From positions 297,001-361,000 of the forward strand of contig JADKHK010000005.1 of assembly GCA_016721845.1 (NCBI GenBank): a DNA stretch of 64,000 nucleotides, given 5' to 3'. Every line of letters starts with the position of its first letter. The stretch's first letter is position 1. The notes under the pieces are model-generated. The model was not told the origin of the DNA, ran no database searches, and saw only the letters and a list, made by a program, of their open reading frames with translations. The position numbers were made by a program, and so were the translations under genes. Positions 1 to 7,593 of the stretch are shown piece by piece. This DNA is from Lysobacterales bacterium (lineage in GTDB: Bacteria; Pseudomonadota; Gammaproteobacteria; Xanthomonadales; Ahniellaceae).

Positions 1-354
1 GGCCGGTTCCTCCGGATAAAACCAGGCGCGGAACGGCGGCTGCAGGCCGTTCGCGAGCAGCAGAAACCATTGCAAGTAATCGCGGCGCGCGCGGCCGCCG
101 TCACCGGGCACGAAGCGTGCCTGCGGATCCTGTTCGGCCAGCCACATCAGCATCGCGCTGGATTCGACCATCGGTTCGCCGTCGACGACCAGGGTCGGCA
201 CCACGCCGCCCGGATTGAGTTTCAGGTACTCCGGCGACTTCTGTTGCTTCGCATCGGTATCGACTTTCTCCAGCCGATGCTCGACGCCGAGTTCGATCAG
301 GAACTGGTGCACGCACAAGCTGGCGGTGCCGGGGGCGTAGTAGAGGGTGAGCAT
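1..354 (-). CDS. Glutathione S-transferase family protein (C-terminus cut off by window edge)
   Basis: The minus frame is open from an ATG at 354 to the window edge and gives 118 residues. It starts MLTLYYAPGTASLCVHQFL, the N-terminal thioredoxin fold of cytosolic glutathione S-transferases. The cis-proline strand VPTLV is followed by the glutathione-binding ESSAM segment, and the start of the helical C-terminal domain is visible. GSTs conjugate or reduce electrophiles with glutathione in the cytoplasm; the substrate cannot be told from this part. The gene ends beyond the window, so length and completeness are unknown. The next gene on the same strand ends 70 bases upstream, so the two could be co-transcribed, but there is no direct sign of that. 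Confidence 0.85.
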   Translation of the reverse strand, partial: MLTLYYAPGTASLCVHQFLIELGVEHRLEKVDTDAKQQKSPEYLKLNPGGVVPTLVVDGEPMVESSAMLMWLAEQDPQARFVPGDGGRARRDYLQWFLLLANGLQPPFRAWFYPEEPA

Positions 355-424
355 GGGTGAACTCCGGAATGGGCGCCAGCGAAGCAGCTCGATGGCGCAA
401 TGGTAACTGCAGGCGCAGCGGCAC

Positions 425-3400
425 TCAGCCGTCGAGCGACACCCGCTTGCGGTTGTCGCTGGAGACGCGGTCGATGAGCTTGTTGAGCGGGTCGATGCCG
501 GCGTCGTAGGGCAGTTCATCGACGACGACCGTGATCTTGCCCTCGGGTTGGTCGATGCGGTGCTTCTTCAGGTACAGCACCTTTTCGTCCTTTTCCTCGG
601 CGCCCTTGGCGCGCGCGAAGATGCCGATGTCGATGTCGTCGGCCAGCACGAGATCGCTCTCCTTGCCGATGCCGTCGGACAGTTTCTTCGAGGCTTTCCA
701 GGCAATCGTCACTTCGTACTTGCCGTTGTCGAGCTTCCTCGCGGTCACTTCCTCGGCGCGGTTGTCGTAGAAGCTGATGCGCTCGAACAGGTCGGTGATC
801 AGTTGCTGCTTGTCAGCCGGTGCGACGGCGCGGAACTCCGCGATCAGCTCCTTCGAGATCGTGTACGGCGGCTCCTGGAACTTCACCTTGGCGATGTAGT
901 TGCGCAGCGCCAGATTGATGGCGTCGGCGCCGATCTCGTCCTTGAGGCGATACATCACCAGCGAACCCTTGCGATAGTGGACGTAGCCCTGACTGTCCTC
1001 GACGTGGTCGAGCGGCAGTTCCTCGATGACTTCGCCGCCACGGCCGCGCAGGTACGCATCGAGTTCGTACTTGAGGAACTTGCGCATCTTGTTTGCGCCG
1101 TACTCCCGCTCCATCACCATCAGGGCCGAATACTGCGCCATCGTCTCGCTCATCAGGGTCGCGCCCTGCGCATTGGCGCCGATCACCTGGTGTGCCCACC
1201 ACTGGTGCGCAAGTTCATGCGCGGTGACGTAGAACACGTAGTCGACCGCGTCCTCGGCGTCGACATCGGCGATGAAGCCGATCGCTTCCGAATACGGAAT
1301 CGTGTTCGGGAACGACTGCGCGAAGCTGGCGTAGCCCGGGAATTCGAGGATGCGGAACTGGCGATGCTGGTAGGGCCCGAAGTGCGTCGTGAAATAGTCC
1401 AGCGACTTCTTGCTGGACTCGATCATGCGGTCAACGTTGTACGGGTGCTTGCGGTCGTAATAAACCTCGATCGCGACATCGTGCCAGCGGTCCTTCTTCA
1501 CGGCCCAGTCGGCGCTCAGGTAGGACCAGAAGCCGAGGATCGGTGCATCCATCTCGTAGCGGAAGCAGCGGCGGTCGGCACCGGCAGCGTCGTGATCGGA
1601 CCACTCCCGTTGCAGGTAGCCGGGTGCCATCGCGATCTGGTCGGGGCTGGTACAGACCGTGCTCTTGAAGTCGAGCCAGTCGGAGTCGTCGCTGAGATAG
1701 CTCTCGGTCCGCGCGGCGGTCTCCAACTTCGGCATGCGCCGCGGATCGCCGAGTCCGCGTTCGCGGCGTTCGTTGCGGTCCTGGATTTCGAGACCGGCCT
1801 GGTATCCGAACTGCGGGAAATAGGCGAGGTTGTCGAAGAACGTCCCGTTGTGATGGATGCGCCCGGCCTGTCCGTTGTTGGTGAAGCCCGGATTGCGGAT
1901 GTCGATGCGATAGCCGAAGTCGAATTCGGCGCCGGGCGGCAAGGGCGTCGCAAACGCGTAGACGCGCATGCCGTTGGCAGGATCGTCCTGCTTCAGGGTG
2001 GCACCCGGCACATCCAGCACGACGTCGCCGCGGTCCGGGTCGCCGAACACCAGCAATTCCGGGATCGGCTGGGTCGTCTTGTTCTTCATCCGGTAGTGGC
2101 CGTCGATGGTGACGCGACGTTCGGACGGATAGATCTGCACGATGTTGTCGGTGGCGATGATGCGCGGCTGCGCGACGTTTTCGGCCTTGCGCCAGGTGGT
2201 CTCGTAGCGCGCCTGTTCATCGAGCGCGGTGTCGCTGGCCTGATAGCGGTTCAGCACCGTCGTGTTGTAGAGGATCCAGGCGCCGACCGCGATCGTCGCG
2301 ACAACGCCCACGCCGAGCAGCAGGGCGGGACGGCCGGCGAGGCGCGATTTCGCGATCGCGACGCGAGCCCGGAACGGTTCCGGCGTACCGCGCACCCAGA
2401 AGGCGGCCGCGATCAGCAACGCGCACAACGTGAACAGGGTCCAGTAGCCCTCGAACCAGAACCAGCCCTTGAGGAAATGGCCGTAGCCGTTCATGTCCGA
2501 ATACGGAATCGCCGGCGTACCGGCGAACGACACCAGGTTGTGGTCGAAATCGAGCGTGCCCAACACCATCCACGACACCATGATCGCGATCGTCGCGAGG
2601 TAGCCGACGAACTTGTGATTGGTCAGGGTCTGGAACACGATGGCCAGCCAGCCGGTCAGGATGAACAAGCCCGATGCAAGCGCCAGTCCCTTCAGGTACA
2701 GCAGCGGTTCGAGCTGGGTGTAGCCCTTGATCAGCTGGTAACCCATGCACCAGAGTGCGGCGGCGAGCATGAACACGGCGACCACCGCGACCAGGGCGCT
2801 GGCCTTCGCCGCGAGCGGTACCCAGTTCGGCACCGGAAAGGCGTCGATGACGCCGTCGAGCTTGGCGGAGCGTTCGCGCCAGACCAGTTCGCCGGCGTAG
2901 AACATCACCACGACCATCAGGATCCACGTATAGGACTCCTGGATCGACGTCAGCATCGTCGCCGTGACCGGATACAGCGGCGTGTCGTACATCGGTCCGG
3001 GTGCGCTCAGTGAACCGACGAGGTTCAGCAGCCCGAACGCGACCATGATCAGGAACGGCACCGAGAACAGCACGTGCAGGGTGTCGAAGCGCGTCTGCTT
3101 GAGGTACTGGCGGAACGCGCTGGCATCGCGCGGCGGCGTCGCTGCAACACCGCGAATCGGCGATGCCGGTGCAACCGACTCGCGTATCGCAGCCTTCTTC
3201 GCCCGCTGGAACCACGGCTTGGCGGCGCTGGTGCCGGCGCGCTGTGCACGGAACAGGCGCAGGGTCACGATGATCAGCAGCAGCGCGATGGCGAGCCACA
3301 GCGCGCGATTGGCGAGGATGTAATTGCCGAGTTCGGGCAGCAGGGTGTTGCGATCTTCCGCGGTCCAGTACTGCGTGGTCCGGCTCAGCGCACGGCCGCC

Positions 3401-4033
3401 GAACGGATCGGCCAGCGCGCCAATCCACTGATTGTCGAGGTCGCGCGTATACGAACCCGCGACGCCCCACATCACCAGGAAGGCCATGATCGCGAGATAG
3501 ACGCCAAGCATCGACCGCATCAGCGCCGCGAACAGCAGGATCAGGGCGCTGCTGAACACCAGGTTCGGAATCACGAACACCGCGAGACCATAGAGATAAG
3601 GCAGGAGCGAGAACGGGCCGAGACGCGCCGGGTCGATCCATGGCATCGCGGCGCCGACCAGCATGGCCAGCGCGATGCCGAGATAGATCGCGAGCGCCGC
3701 GATGATGCCGGCGGTATAGCGGCCGAGCAGGTAGGAGCGTGCGCCGATCGGCTTCGAGAAGAACAGCTCCGAGGTACCCATTTCAAAGTCGCGCAGCAAG
3801 GTGCCGCCGACGAACGCGCCGGAAATGAACAGGCCGAGGATCGTAAAGATATTCAGCCATTGCACGACCACGAACGGCGCGTTGCGATGCACGTTGCCGA
3901 TCGAGCCGCCGATCTGCACCGAGTCGGACGTGGTCGCGCCGAAGGCCAGGAAAGCGAACGCGGCGATACCGATCCACAGCAGCGGCTGACGCAACTGGTA
4001 GCGCAGGTCGAACTTCAGGAACTCAGTGAACAT
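425..4033 (-). CDS. ABC-2 type permease fused to an M1-family metallopeptidase domain
   Basis: This is a 1202-residue membrane protein. Roughly the first 560 residues hold two sets of hydrophobic segments typical of ABC-2 exporter permeases (a duplicated permease, about 12 membrane helices). One more helix near 570-590 leads into a C-terminal gluzincin-like domain. The zinc motif HELAH is at residues 939-943, followed by Glu963 in SETMAQYS. The glutamate is one residue further from HEXXH than in classic M1 aminopeptidases (19 rather than 18 residues between). I recall the same spacing from other permease-fused M1 proteins. The ATPase gene lies 9 bases upstream, so the two form one exporter. 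Peptidase activity and the transported substrate are inferred only. Confidence 0.88.
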   Translation of the reverse strand: MFTEFLKFDLRYQLRQPLLWIGIAAFAFLAFGATTSDSVQIGGSIGNVHRNAPFVVVQWLNIFTILGLFISGAFVGGTLLRDFEMGTSELFFSKPIGARSYLLGRYTAGIIAALAIYLGIALAMLVGAAMPWIDPARLGPFSLLPYLYGLAVFVIPNLVFSSALILLFAALMRSMLGVYLAIMAFLVMWGVAGSYTRDLDNQWIGALADPFGGRALSRTTQYWTAEDRNTLLPELGNYILANRALWLAIALLLIIVTLRLFRAQRAGTSAAKPWFQRAKKAAIRESVAPASPIRGVAATPPRDASAFRQYLKQTRFDTLHVLFSVPFLIMVAFGLLNLVGSLSAPGPMYDTPLYPVTATMLTSIQESYTWILMVVVMFYAGELVWRERSAKLDGVIDAFPVPNWVPLAAKASALVAVVAVFMLAAALWCMGYQLIKGYTQLEPLLYLKGLALASGLFILTGWLAIVFQTLTNHKFVGYLATIAIMVSWMVLGTLDFDHNLVSFAGTPAIPYSDMNGYGHFLKGWFWFEGYWTLFTLCALLIAAAFWVRGTPEPFRARVAIAKSRLAGRPALLLGVGVVATIAVGAWILYNTTVLNRYQASDTALDEQARYETTWRKAENVAQPRIIATDNIVQIYPSERRVTIDGHYRMKNKTTQPIPELLVFGDPDRGDVVLDVPGATLKQDDPANGMRVYAFATPLPPGAEFDFGYRIDIRNPGFTNNGQAGRIHHNGTFFDNLAYFPQFGYQAGLEIQDRNERRERGLGDPRRMPKLETAARTESYLSDDSDWLDFKSTVCTSPDQIAMAPGYLQREWSDHDAAGADRRCFRYEMDAPILGFWSYLSADWAVKKDRWHDVAIEVYYDRKHPYNVDRMIESSKKSLDYFTTHFGPYQHRQFRILEFPGYASFAQSFPNTIPYSEAIGFIADVDAEDAVDYVFYVTAHELAHQWWAHQVIGANAQGATLMSETMAQYSALMVMEREYGANKMRKFLKYELDAYLRGRGGEVIEELPLDHVEDSQGYVHYRKGSLVMYRLKDEIGADAINLALRNYIAKVKFQEPPYTISKELIAEFRAVAPADKQQLITDLFERISFYDNRAEEVTARKLDNGKYEVTIAWKASKKLSDGIGKESDLVLADDIDIGIFARAKGAEEKDEKVLYLKKHRIDQPEGKITVVVDELPYDAGIDPLNKLIDRVSSDNRKRVSLDG

Positions 4034-4042
4034 GGGTCGTCC

Positions 4043-4927
4043 TCAGGCCGCGAGCGACGCGCGGTGGCGCGTCAACTGGCCGAAGTACACGTCTTCCAGC
4101 CCCGCGGCGACCTGTTCGAAGCCCGGCTCCGGCTGCGTGTCCGACAGCACGTGCACCACCGGGCGACCGCCGACCAGGCGCGTCGACAACACCGTGAGGC
4201 GCAGTTGCACATCGGGCAACTCGTCCTTGCTCACCACCTTCTTCCATACCCGGCCATCGAGCGAGCGGATCGCCTCCAGCGGCTCCCCGGTCAGCAGCAC
4301 CTGGCCCTGATTGATGATGGCCATGCGCGGACACAGGTCGGTCACGTCCTCGACGATGTGGGTCGACAGGATCACCACCACGTTCTCGCCGATTTCGGCC
4401 AGCAGGTTGAGGAAGCGGTTGCGCTCCTCGGGATCGAGGCCTGCGGTCGGTTCATCGACGATCACCAGGCGCGGCGATCCGATCAGCGCCTGGGCGATGC
4501 CGAAGCGCTGGCGCATGCCGCCGGAAAAGCCGCCGAGCTTCTGCTTGCGCACGTTCCACAGGTTCACCTGTTGCAGCAGCGAGGCCACGACATCCTTGCG
4601 TTCGCGACCATTCGTGTAGCCCTTCAAGGCGGCGAAATGGTCGAGCAGGTCTTCGGCCGACACTTTCGGATAGACGCCGAAATCCTGCGGCAGGTAACCG
4701 AGCACCCGGCGCACCGCATCCTTGTCGCGCAGCACGTCGATCTCGTCGAGCTTCGCCTCGCCGCTGTCCGCTTCCTGCAGCGTTGCCAACGTGCGCATCA
4801 GGCTCGATTTGCCGGCCCCGTTCGGGCCGAGCAGGCCGAACATGCCCTTGGGAATGTCGAGCGTGACCGATTTCAGCGCCTGAACGCCATTCGGATAGGT
4901 CTTCGAGAGGTTTCGAATCGTGAGCAT
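4043..4927 (-). CDS. ABC transporter ATP-binding protein
   Basis: A 294-residue ATPase that would energise the permease/M1 fusion encoded just downstream. Walker A is GPNGAGKSS near residue 35, the signature is FSGGMRQR near 133, and Walker B with the catalytic Glu is VIVDEPTAGLD, followed by the switch histidine in LSTH. The last 80 residues form the poorly conserved C-terminal extension common in ABC-2 exporters. It is encoded first in a two-gene operon with only 9 bases before the permease. The substrate is unknown; exporters of this build move lipids, peptides or drugs. Confidence 0.9.
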   Translation of the reverse strand: MLTIRNLSKTYPNGVQALKSVTLDIPKGMFGLLGPNGAGKSSLMRTLATLQEADSGEAKLDEIDVLRDKDAVRRVLGYLPQDFGVYPKVSAEDLLDHFAALKGYTNGRERKDVVASLLQQVNLWNVRKQKLGGFSGGMRQRFGIAQALIGSPRLVIVDEPTAGLDPEERNRFLNLLAEIGENVVVILSTHIVEDVTDLCPRMAIINQGQVLLTGEPLEAIRSLDGRVWKKVVSKDELPDVQLRLTVLSTRLVGGRPVVHVLSDTQPEPGFEQVAAGLEDVYFGQLTRHRASLAA

Positions 4928-5037
4928 GGCGGCGAGTCCGGAATGGGGTGGGTTGAAGTCGACTCCTGATCATTCCCGGTCCGACTGAAACCGGCATCTG
5001 CCCAAGGTCACGAAGCGTTACAAGGGAACGGCGCGCC

Positions 5038-5619
5038 TCAGCGCGCAAATTCCCGTGCCAGCAGGCCGTAATAGACGACGTCCTGGATCTCGCCGTTGTA
5101 GATGTAGCGCTCGCGCAGCACGCCTTCGCGCTGGAAGCCGGCCTTCTCGATGACCTGGATCGAGGCGTGGTTGCGCGGGTCGATGTCGGCCTCGATGCGG
5201 CGCAGACCCAGATGCTCGAAGCCGAATTGGCAGGTCCGGCGCACCGCTTCGGCGGCGTAGCCATTGCCCCAGTGCGCCGAGCCGAGCGCGTAGCCGATCT
5301 CGCCGGTGCGGTGCGGGCCATCGAGCCGGAACAGCGAGGTCGTGCCGATCAGTCGGTCATTGCCGCGGCGCGTGATCGCCCATTTGAATCCGGTGCGTTC
5401 GGTGAACTGCTGTTCGATCGCGGCCAGATACGCTCGCGCTTCGGCGAGATCGCGCATCGGCGGCGTGCTCCAGTAGCGCATCACGTCCGGATCGGCGAAC
5501 ACGGCGTAGAGGTCGGGCAGGTCATCCTCGCGGATCGGCCGCAGGTGCAGGCGCTCGGAGTCGAGCGAGGGCAGCGTGGCGAGGTCGGCGAGCAGCTTCG
5601 GCGATGCGGTGTCGGTCAT
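5038..5619 (-). CDS. GNAT family N-acetyltransferase (RimJ/RimL type)
   Basis: A 193-residue cytoplasmic acyl-CoA N-acyltransferase. It has the RimJ/RimL-like opening TERL/RLHLRPIREDDLPDLY and the acetyl-CoA binding stretch GYALGSAHWGNGYAAEA, where the Q/RxxGxG/A loop appears as HWGNGYA. The late segment NHASIQVIEKAGFQREG is the family's N-x-x-S-x-x-x-x-x-K-x-G-F. Such enzymes acetylate ribosomal protein N-termini or small amines; the acceptor here cannot be assigned. It is a single gene, divergent from ohr. A possible promoter lies between them. Confidence 0.85.
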   Translation of the reverse strand: MTDTASPKLLADLATLPSLDSERLHLRPIREDDLPDLYAVFADPDVMRYWSTPPMRDLAEARAYLAAIEQQFTERTGFKWAITRRGNDRLIGTTSLFRLDGPHRTGEIGYALGSAHWGNGYAAEAVRRTCQFGFEHLGLRRIEADIDPRNHASIQVIEKAGFQREGVLRERYIYNGEIQDVVYYGLLAREFAR

Positions 5620-5646
5620 GACTTTTTTCTCGATATTTGACCGACC

Positions 5647-5674
5647 AGTGTAGCGACCTTGGCGCCATCGTCAC
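5647..5674 (-). promoter_or_regulatory. Possible sigma70-type promoter of the GNAT gene
   Basis: On the minus strand GTGACG (-35-like, 4 of 6 matches) is followed after 16 bases by TACACT (-10-like, 4 of 6). The -10 element lies about 28 bases upstream of the acetyltransferase ATG. This is pattern reading only. Confidence 0.3.
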
Positions 5675-5718
5675 GATTTGTGGCTAGCATCGTCCTCCCC
5701 CAACGAGGAGTGACGCCG

Positions 5719-6141
5719 ATGAAAGTGCTCTATACCGCCCACGCCACGGCCGATGGTGGCCGCGATGGCGCCGTGAAGTCGTCCGACGGCATGATCGACG
5801 TGAAACTCAACAAGCCGAAGGCGCTGGGCGGCAGCGAGGCGCCGGGCACGACCAATCCCGAGCAGTTGTTCGCCAGCGGCTATTCCGCGTGTTTCGCCGG
5901 TGCGGTGGCGTTCGTCGCGGCCCAGAAGAAGGTTGCGCTGAACGGCATCTTCGTTACCGCCCATGTCGACATCGGTTTGCTCGAAGCCGGCGGCCTCGGC
6001 CTGGGTGCCCAACTCGACGTGCGCCTTCCGGGCATCGACGCCGCGGTTGCGCAGGAGTTGATCGAGGCCGCGCATCAGGTCTGTCCGTATTCGAAGGCCA
6101 CCCGCAACAACATCGACGTGAAGCTCAGCGTCGTCGACTGA
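5719..6141 (+). CDS. ohr: Organic hydroperoxide resistance protein Ohr (OsmC/Ohr family peroxidase)
   Basis: A thiol peroxidase of 140 residues, the usual Ohr length, which reduces organic and lipid hydroperoxides with lipoyl-dependent electron supply. Both redox cysteines are present: Cys58 in GYSACFAGAV and Cys122 in VCPYSKATRNN. The catalytic arginine is expected in the early loop (GGRDG). The ATG at 5719 is preferred over an upstream in-frame start because GAGGAG lies 8 bases before it and the Ohr N-terminus MKVLYTAHAT begins there. No ohrR regulator is adjacent. The neighbours aceF and lpd are notable because Ohr is known to be reduced by lipoylated proteins and lipoamide dehydrogenase. 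Confidence 0.93.
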   Translation: MKVLYTAHATADGGRDGAVKSSDGMIDVKLNKPKALGGSEAPGTTNPEQLFASGYSACFAGAVAFVAAQKKVALNGIFVTAHVDIGLLEAGGLGLGAQLDVRLPGIDAAVAQELIEAAHQVCPYSKATRNNIDVKLSVVD

Positions 6142-6166
6142 GGTTTTCGGCGAGTCAAACGCCTGT

Positions 6167-6190
6167 GGCTTCCCGTTGCACCGGGAAGCC
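6167..6190 (+). terminator. Hairpin after ohr (possible terminator)
   Basis: A perfect 9-bp stem (6167-6175 with 6182-6190) encloses a 6-base loop 25 bases after the ohr stop. No T-run follows, so it could be an attenuating hairpin or an mRNA 3' protector rather than a classic terminator. Confidence 0.4.
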
Positions 6191-6246
6191 GCAACAATGT
6201 CGGCCTGTCTTGCCCCACTCTGGGGCAGCGCCTGGATGGAGGAGTC

Positions 6247-7578
6247 ATGGCCGATCTGAAGGAAGCCCGCGTCCCGGATCTCGGGGGCAGCAGCGAGGTG
6301 CCGGTCATCGAGTTGCTGGTCAAGGTCGGCGACACGGTGAAGAAGGACCAGGGTCTGGTCACGCTCGAATCCGACAAGGCGACGATGGAAGTGCCCTCGG
6401 CCTTCGCCGGCGTCGTGCGCGAAATCAAGGTCAAGCTCGGCGACGCACTGTCCGAAGGTTCGCTGGTGGCGATCATCGAAGCCGATGCTGCGCCTGTAGG
6501 AGCGAGCCCCGGCTCGCGACCGACGCCGGCAGCGCCCGCGCCGTTGCCCGCACCGGCACCGGCACCGGCACCGGCACCGGCCACAACGGGTCGCGAGCCG
6601 GGGCTCGCTCCTACACCGGTGGCTGCGGCCCATAGCCACGACGCCACGCAACTGGCCGGCAATGCCTTGCCCTACGCCTCGCCGTCGGTGCGTCTGTTCG
6701 CGCGCGAACTCGGGGTCGATCTGACGAAGCTGACGGGCAGCGCACGCGGCGGGCGAATCAGCAAGGAAGATGTGCAGAACTACGTCAAGGCGGCGCTGGC
6801 AAAACCGGCTGCAGCGGCTGCGAGTGGCGGCGGTCTTGGCCTGAATCTGCTGCCGTGGCCGAATGTCGATTTCAGCAAGTTCGGTGCGATCGAGACGAAG
6901 CCGCTGGCGCGCATCAAGAAGATTTCCGGCGCGAACCTCGCGCGCAACTGGGCGATGATTCCGCACGTCACCCAGTTCGACGACGCCGACATCACCGAAC
7001 TCGAAGCCTTCCGCGTCCAGCTCAACAAGGAAAACGAGAAGGCGGGGCTGAAGCTCACCATGCTCGCCTTCCTGATGAAGGCCGCGGTCGCCGGCCTGAA
7101 GAAATTTCCGGACTTCAATGCCTCGCTCGATGCGAGCGGCGAGCACCTGACGCTCAAGCAGTATTTCCACGTCGGCTTCGCCGCCGATACGCCGAATGGC
7201 CTGGTCGTGCCGGTGATCCGCGATGTCGACCAGAAGGGCGTGTTCGCGCTCGCGAAGGAAACCTCCGAACTCGCCGCGAAGGCGCGCGAAGGCAAGCTCG
7301 CCCCTGCGGACATGCAGGGCGGCTGCTTCTCGATCAGCTCGCTCGGCGGCATCGGCGGCACGGCCTTCACGCCGATCATCAATGCCCCGGAAGTCGCCAT
7401 CCTCGGCGTCTCCAAGTCGTCGCTGAAGCCGGTCTGGAACGGCAGCAGCTTCGAGCCGCGCCTGATGCTGCCGCTGTCGCTCTCGTATGACCACCGCGTC
7501 ATCGACGGCGCCGCCGCCGCGCGCTTTACCGCATTCCTTGCGCAACTGCTCGCCGATTTCCGGCGGGCGATGCTCTGA
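6247..7578 (+). CDS. aceF: Dihydrolipoamide acetyltransferase, E2 of pyruvate dehydrogenase
   Basis: A 443-residue E2 that transfers the acetyl group from lipoate to CoA in the pyruvate dehydrogenase core. It has one lipoyl domain (lipoyl Lys44 in ESDKATMEVP), a long Pro/Ala linker (about residues 82-130), a peripheral subunit-binding domain (YASPSVRLFARELGVDL to about residue 175) and the catalytic acyltransferase domain ending in SYDHRVIDGAAAARF. The single lipoyl domain makes it shorter than the three-lipoyl E. coli AceF. The start is supported by GGAGG 5-9 bases upstream. lpd follows after 15 bases; aceE is not in the window. The linker coding sequence contains an inverted pair of REP-like repeats and a GGCACC hexamer run. 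Confidence 0.94.
   Translation: MADLKEARVPDLGGSSEVPVIELLVKVGDTVKKDQGLVTLESDKATMEVPSAFAGVVREIKVKLGDALSEGSLVAIIEADAAPVGASPGSRPTPAAPAPLPAPAPAPAPAPATTGREPGLAPTPVAAAHSHDATQLAGNALPYASPSVRLFARELGVDLTKLTGSARGGRISKEDVQNYVKAALAKPAAAAASGGGLGLNLLPWPNVDFSKFGAIETKPLARIKKISGANLARNWAMIPHVTQFDDADITELEAFRVQLNKENEKAGLKLTMLAFLMKAAVAGLKKFPDFNASLDASGEHLTLKQYFHVGFAADTPNGLVVPVIRDVDQKGVFALAKETSELAAKAREGKLAPADMQGGCFSISSLGGIGGTAFTPIINAPEVAILGVSKSSLKPVWNGSSFEPRLMLPLSLSYDHRVIDGAAAARFTAFLAQLLADFRRAML
6495..6615. repeat. REPIN-like inverted repeat pair inside the aceF linker
   Basis: The 27-base unit at 6495-6521, starting TGTAGGAGCGAGCC and ending CGCGACC, recurs as an exact reverse complement at 6589-6615. Each copy is itself an imperfect palindrome (GAGCCCCGGCTC core). 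The TGTAGGAGCG head resembles REP sequences that normally sit between genes in pseudomonads and xanthomonads. Here the whole 121-base element is in frame and translated. Confidence 0.85.
6551..6580. repeat. Tandem hexanucleotide repeat (CACCGG)5
   Basis: About five copies of a 6-base unit lie between the two REP-like arms and encode alternating Pro-Ala of the swinging-arm linker. Such a run can expand or shrink in frame. Confidence 0.75.
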
Positions 7579-7593
7579 GTCGGAGACACTGCG

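Noticed and set aside
548..3013. Very long open plus-strand frame antisense to the permease/M1 gene
   Set aside because: High GC content keeps antisense frames open; its translation is Arg/Val/Asp/His-rich with no domain, whereas the minus frame has clear ABC and M1 motifs.
3730..3745. GTAGGAGCG within the permease gene as another REP copy
   Set aside because: Only the head matches; there is no palindrome core, tail or inverted partner.
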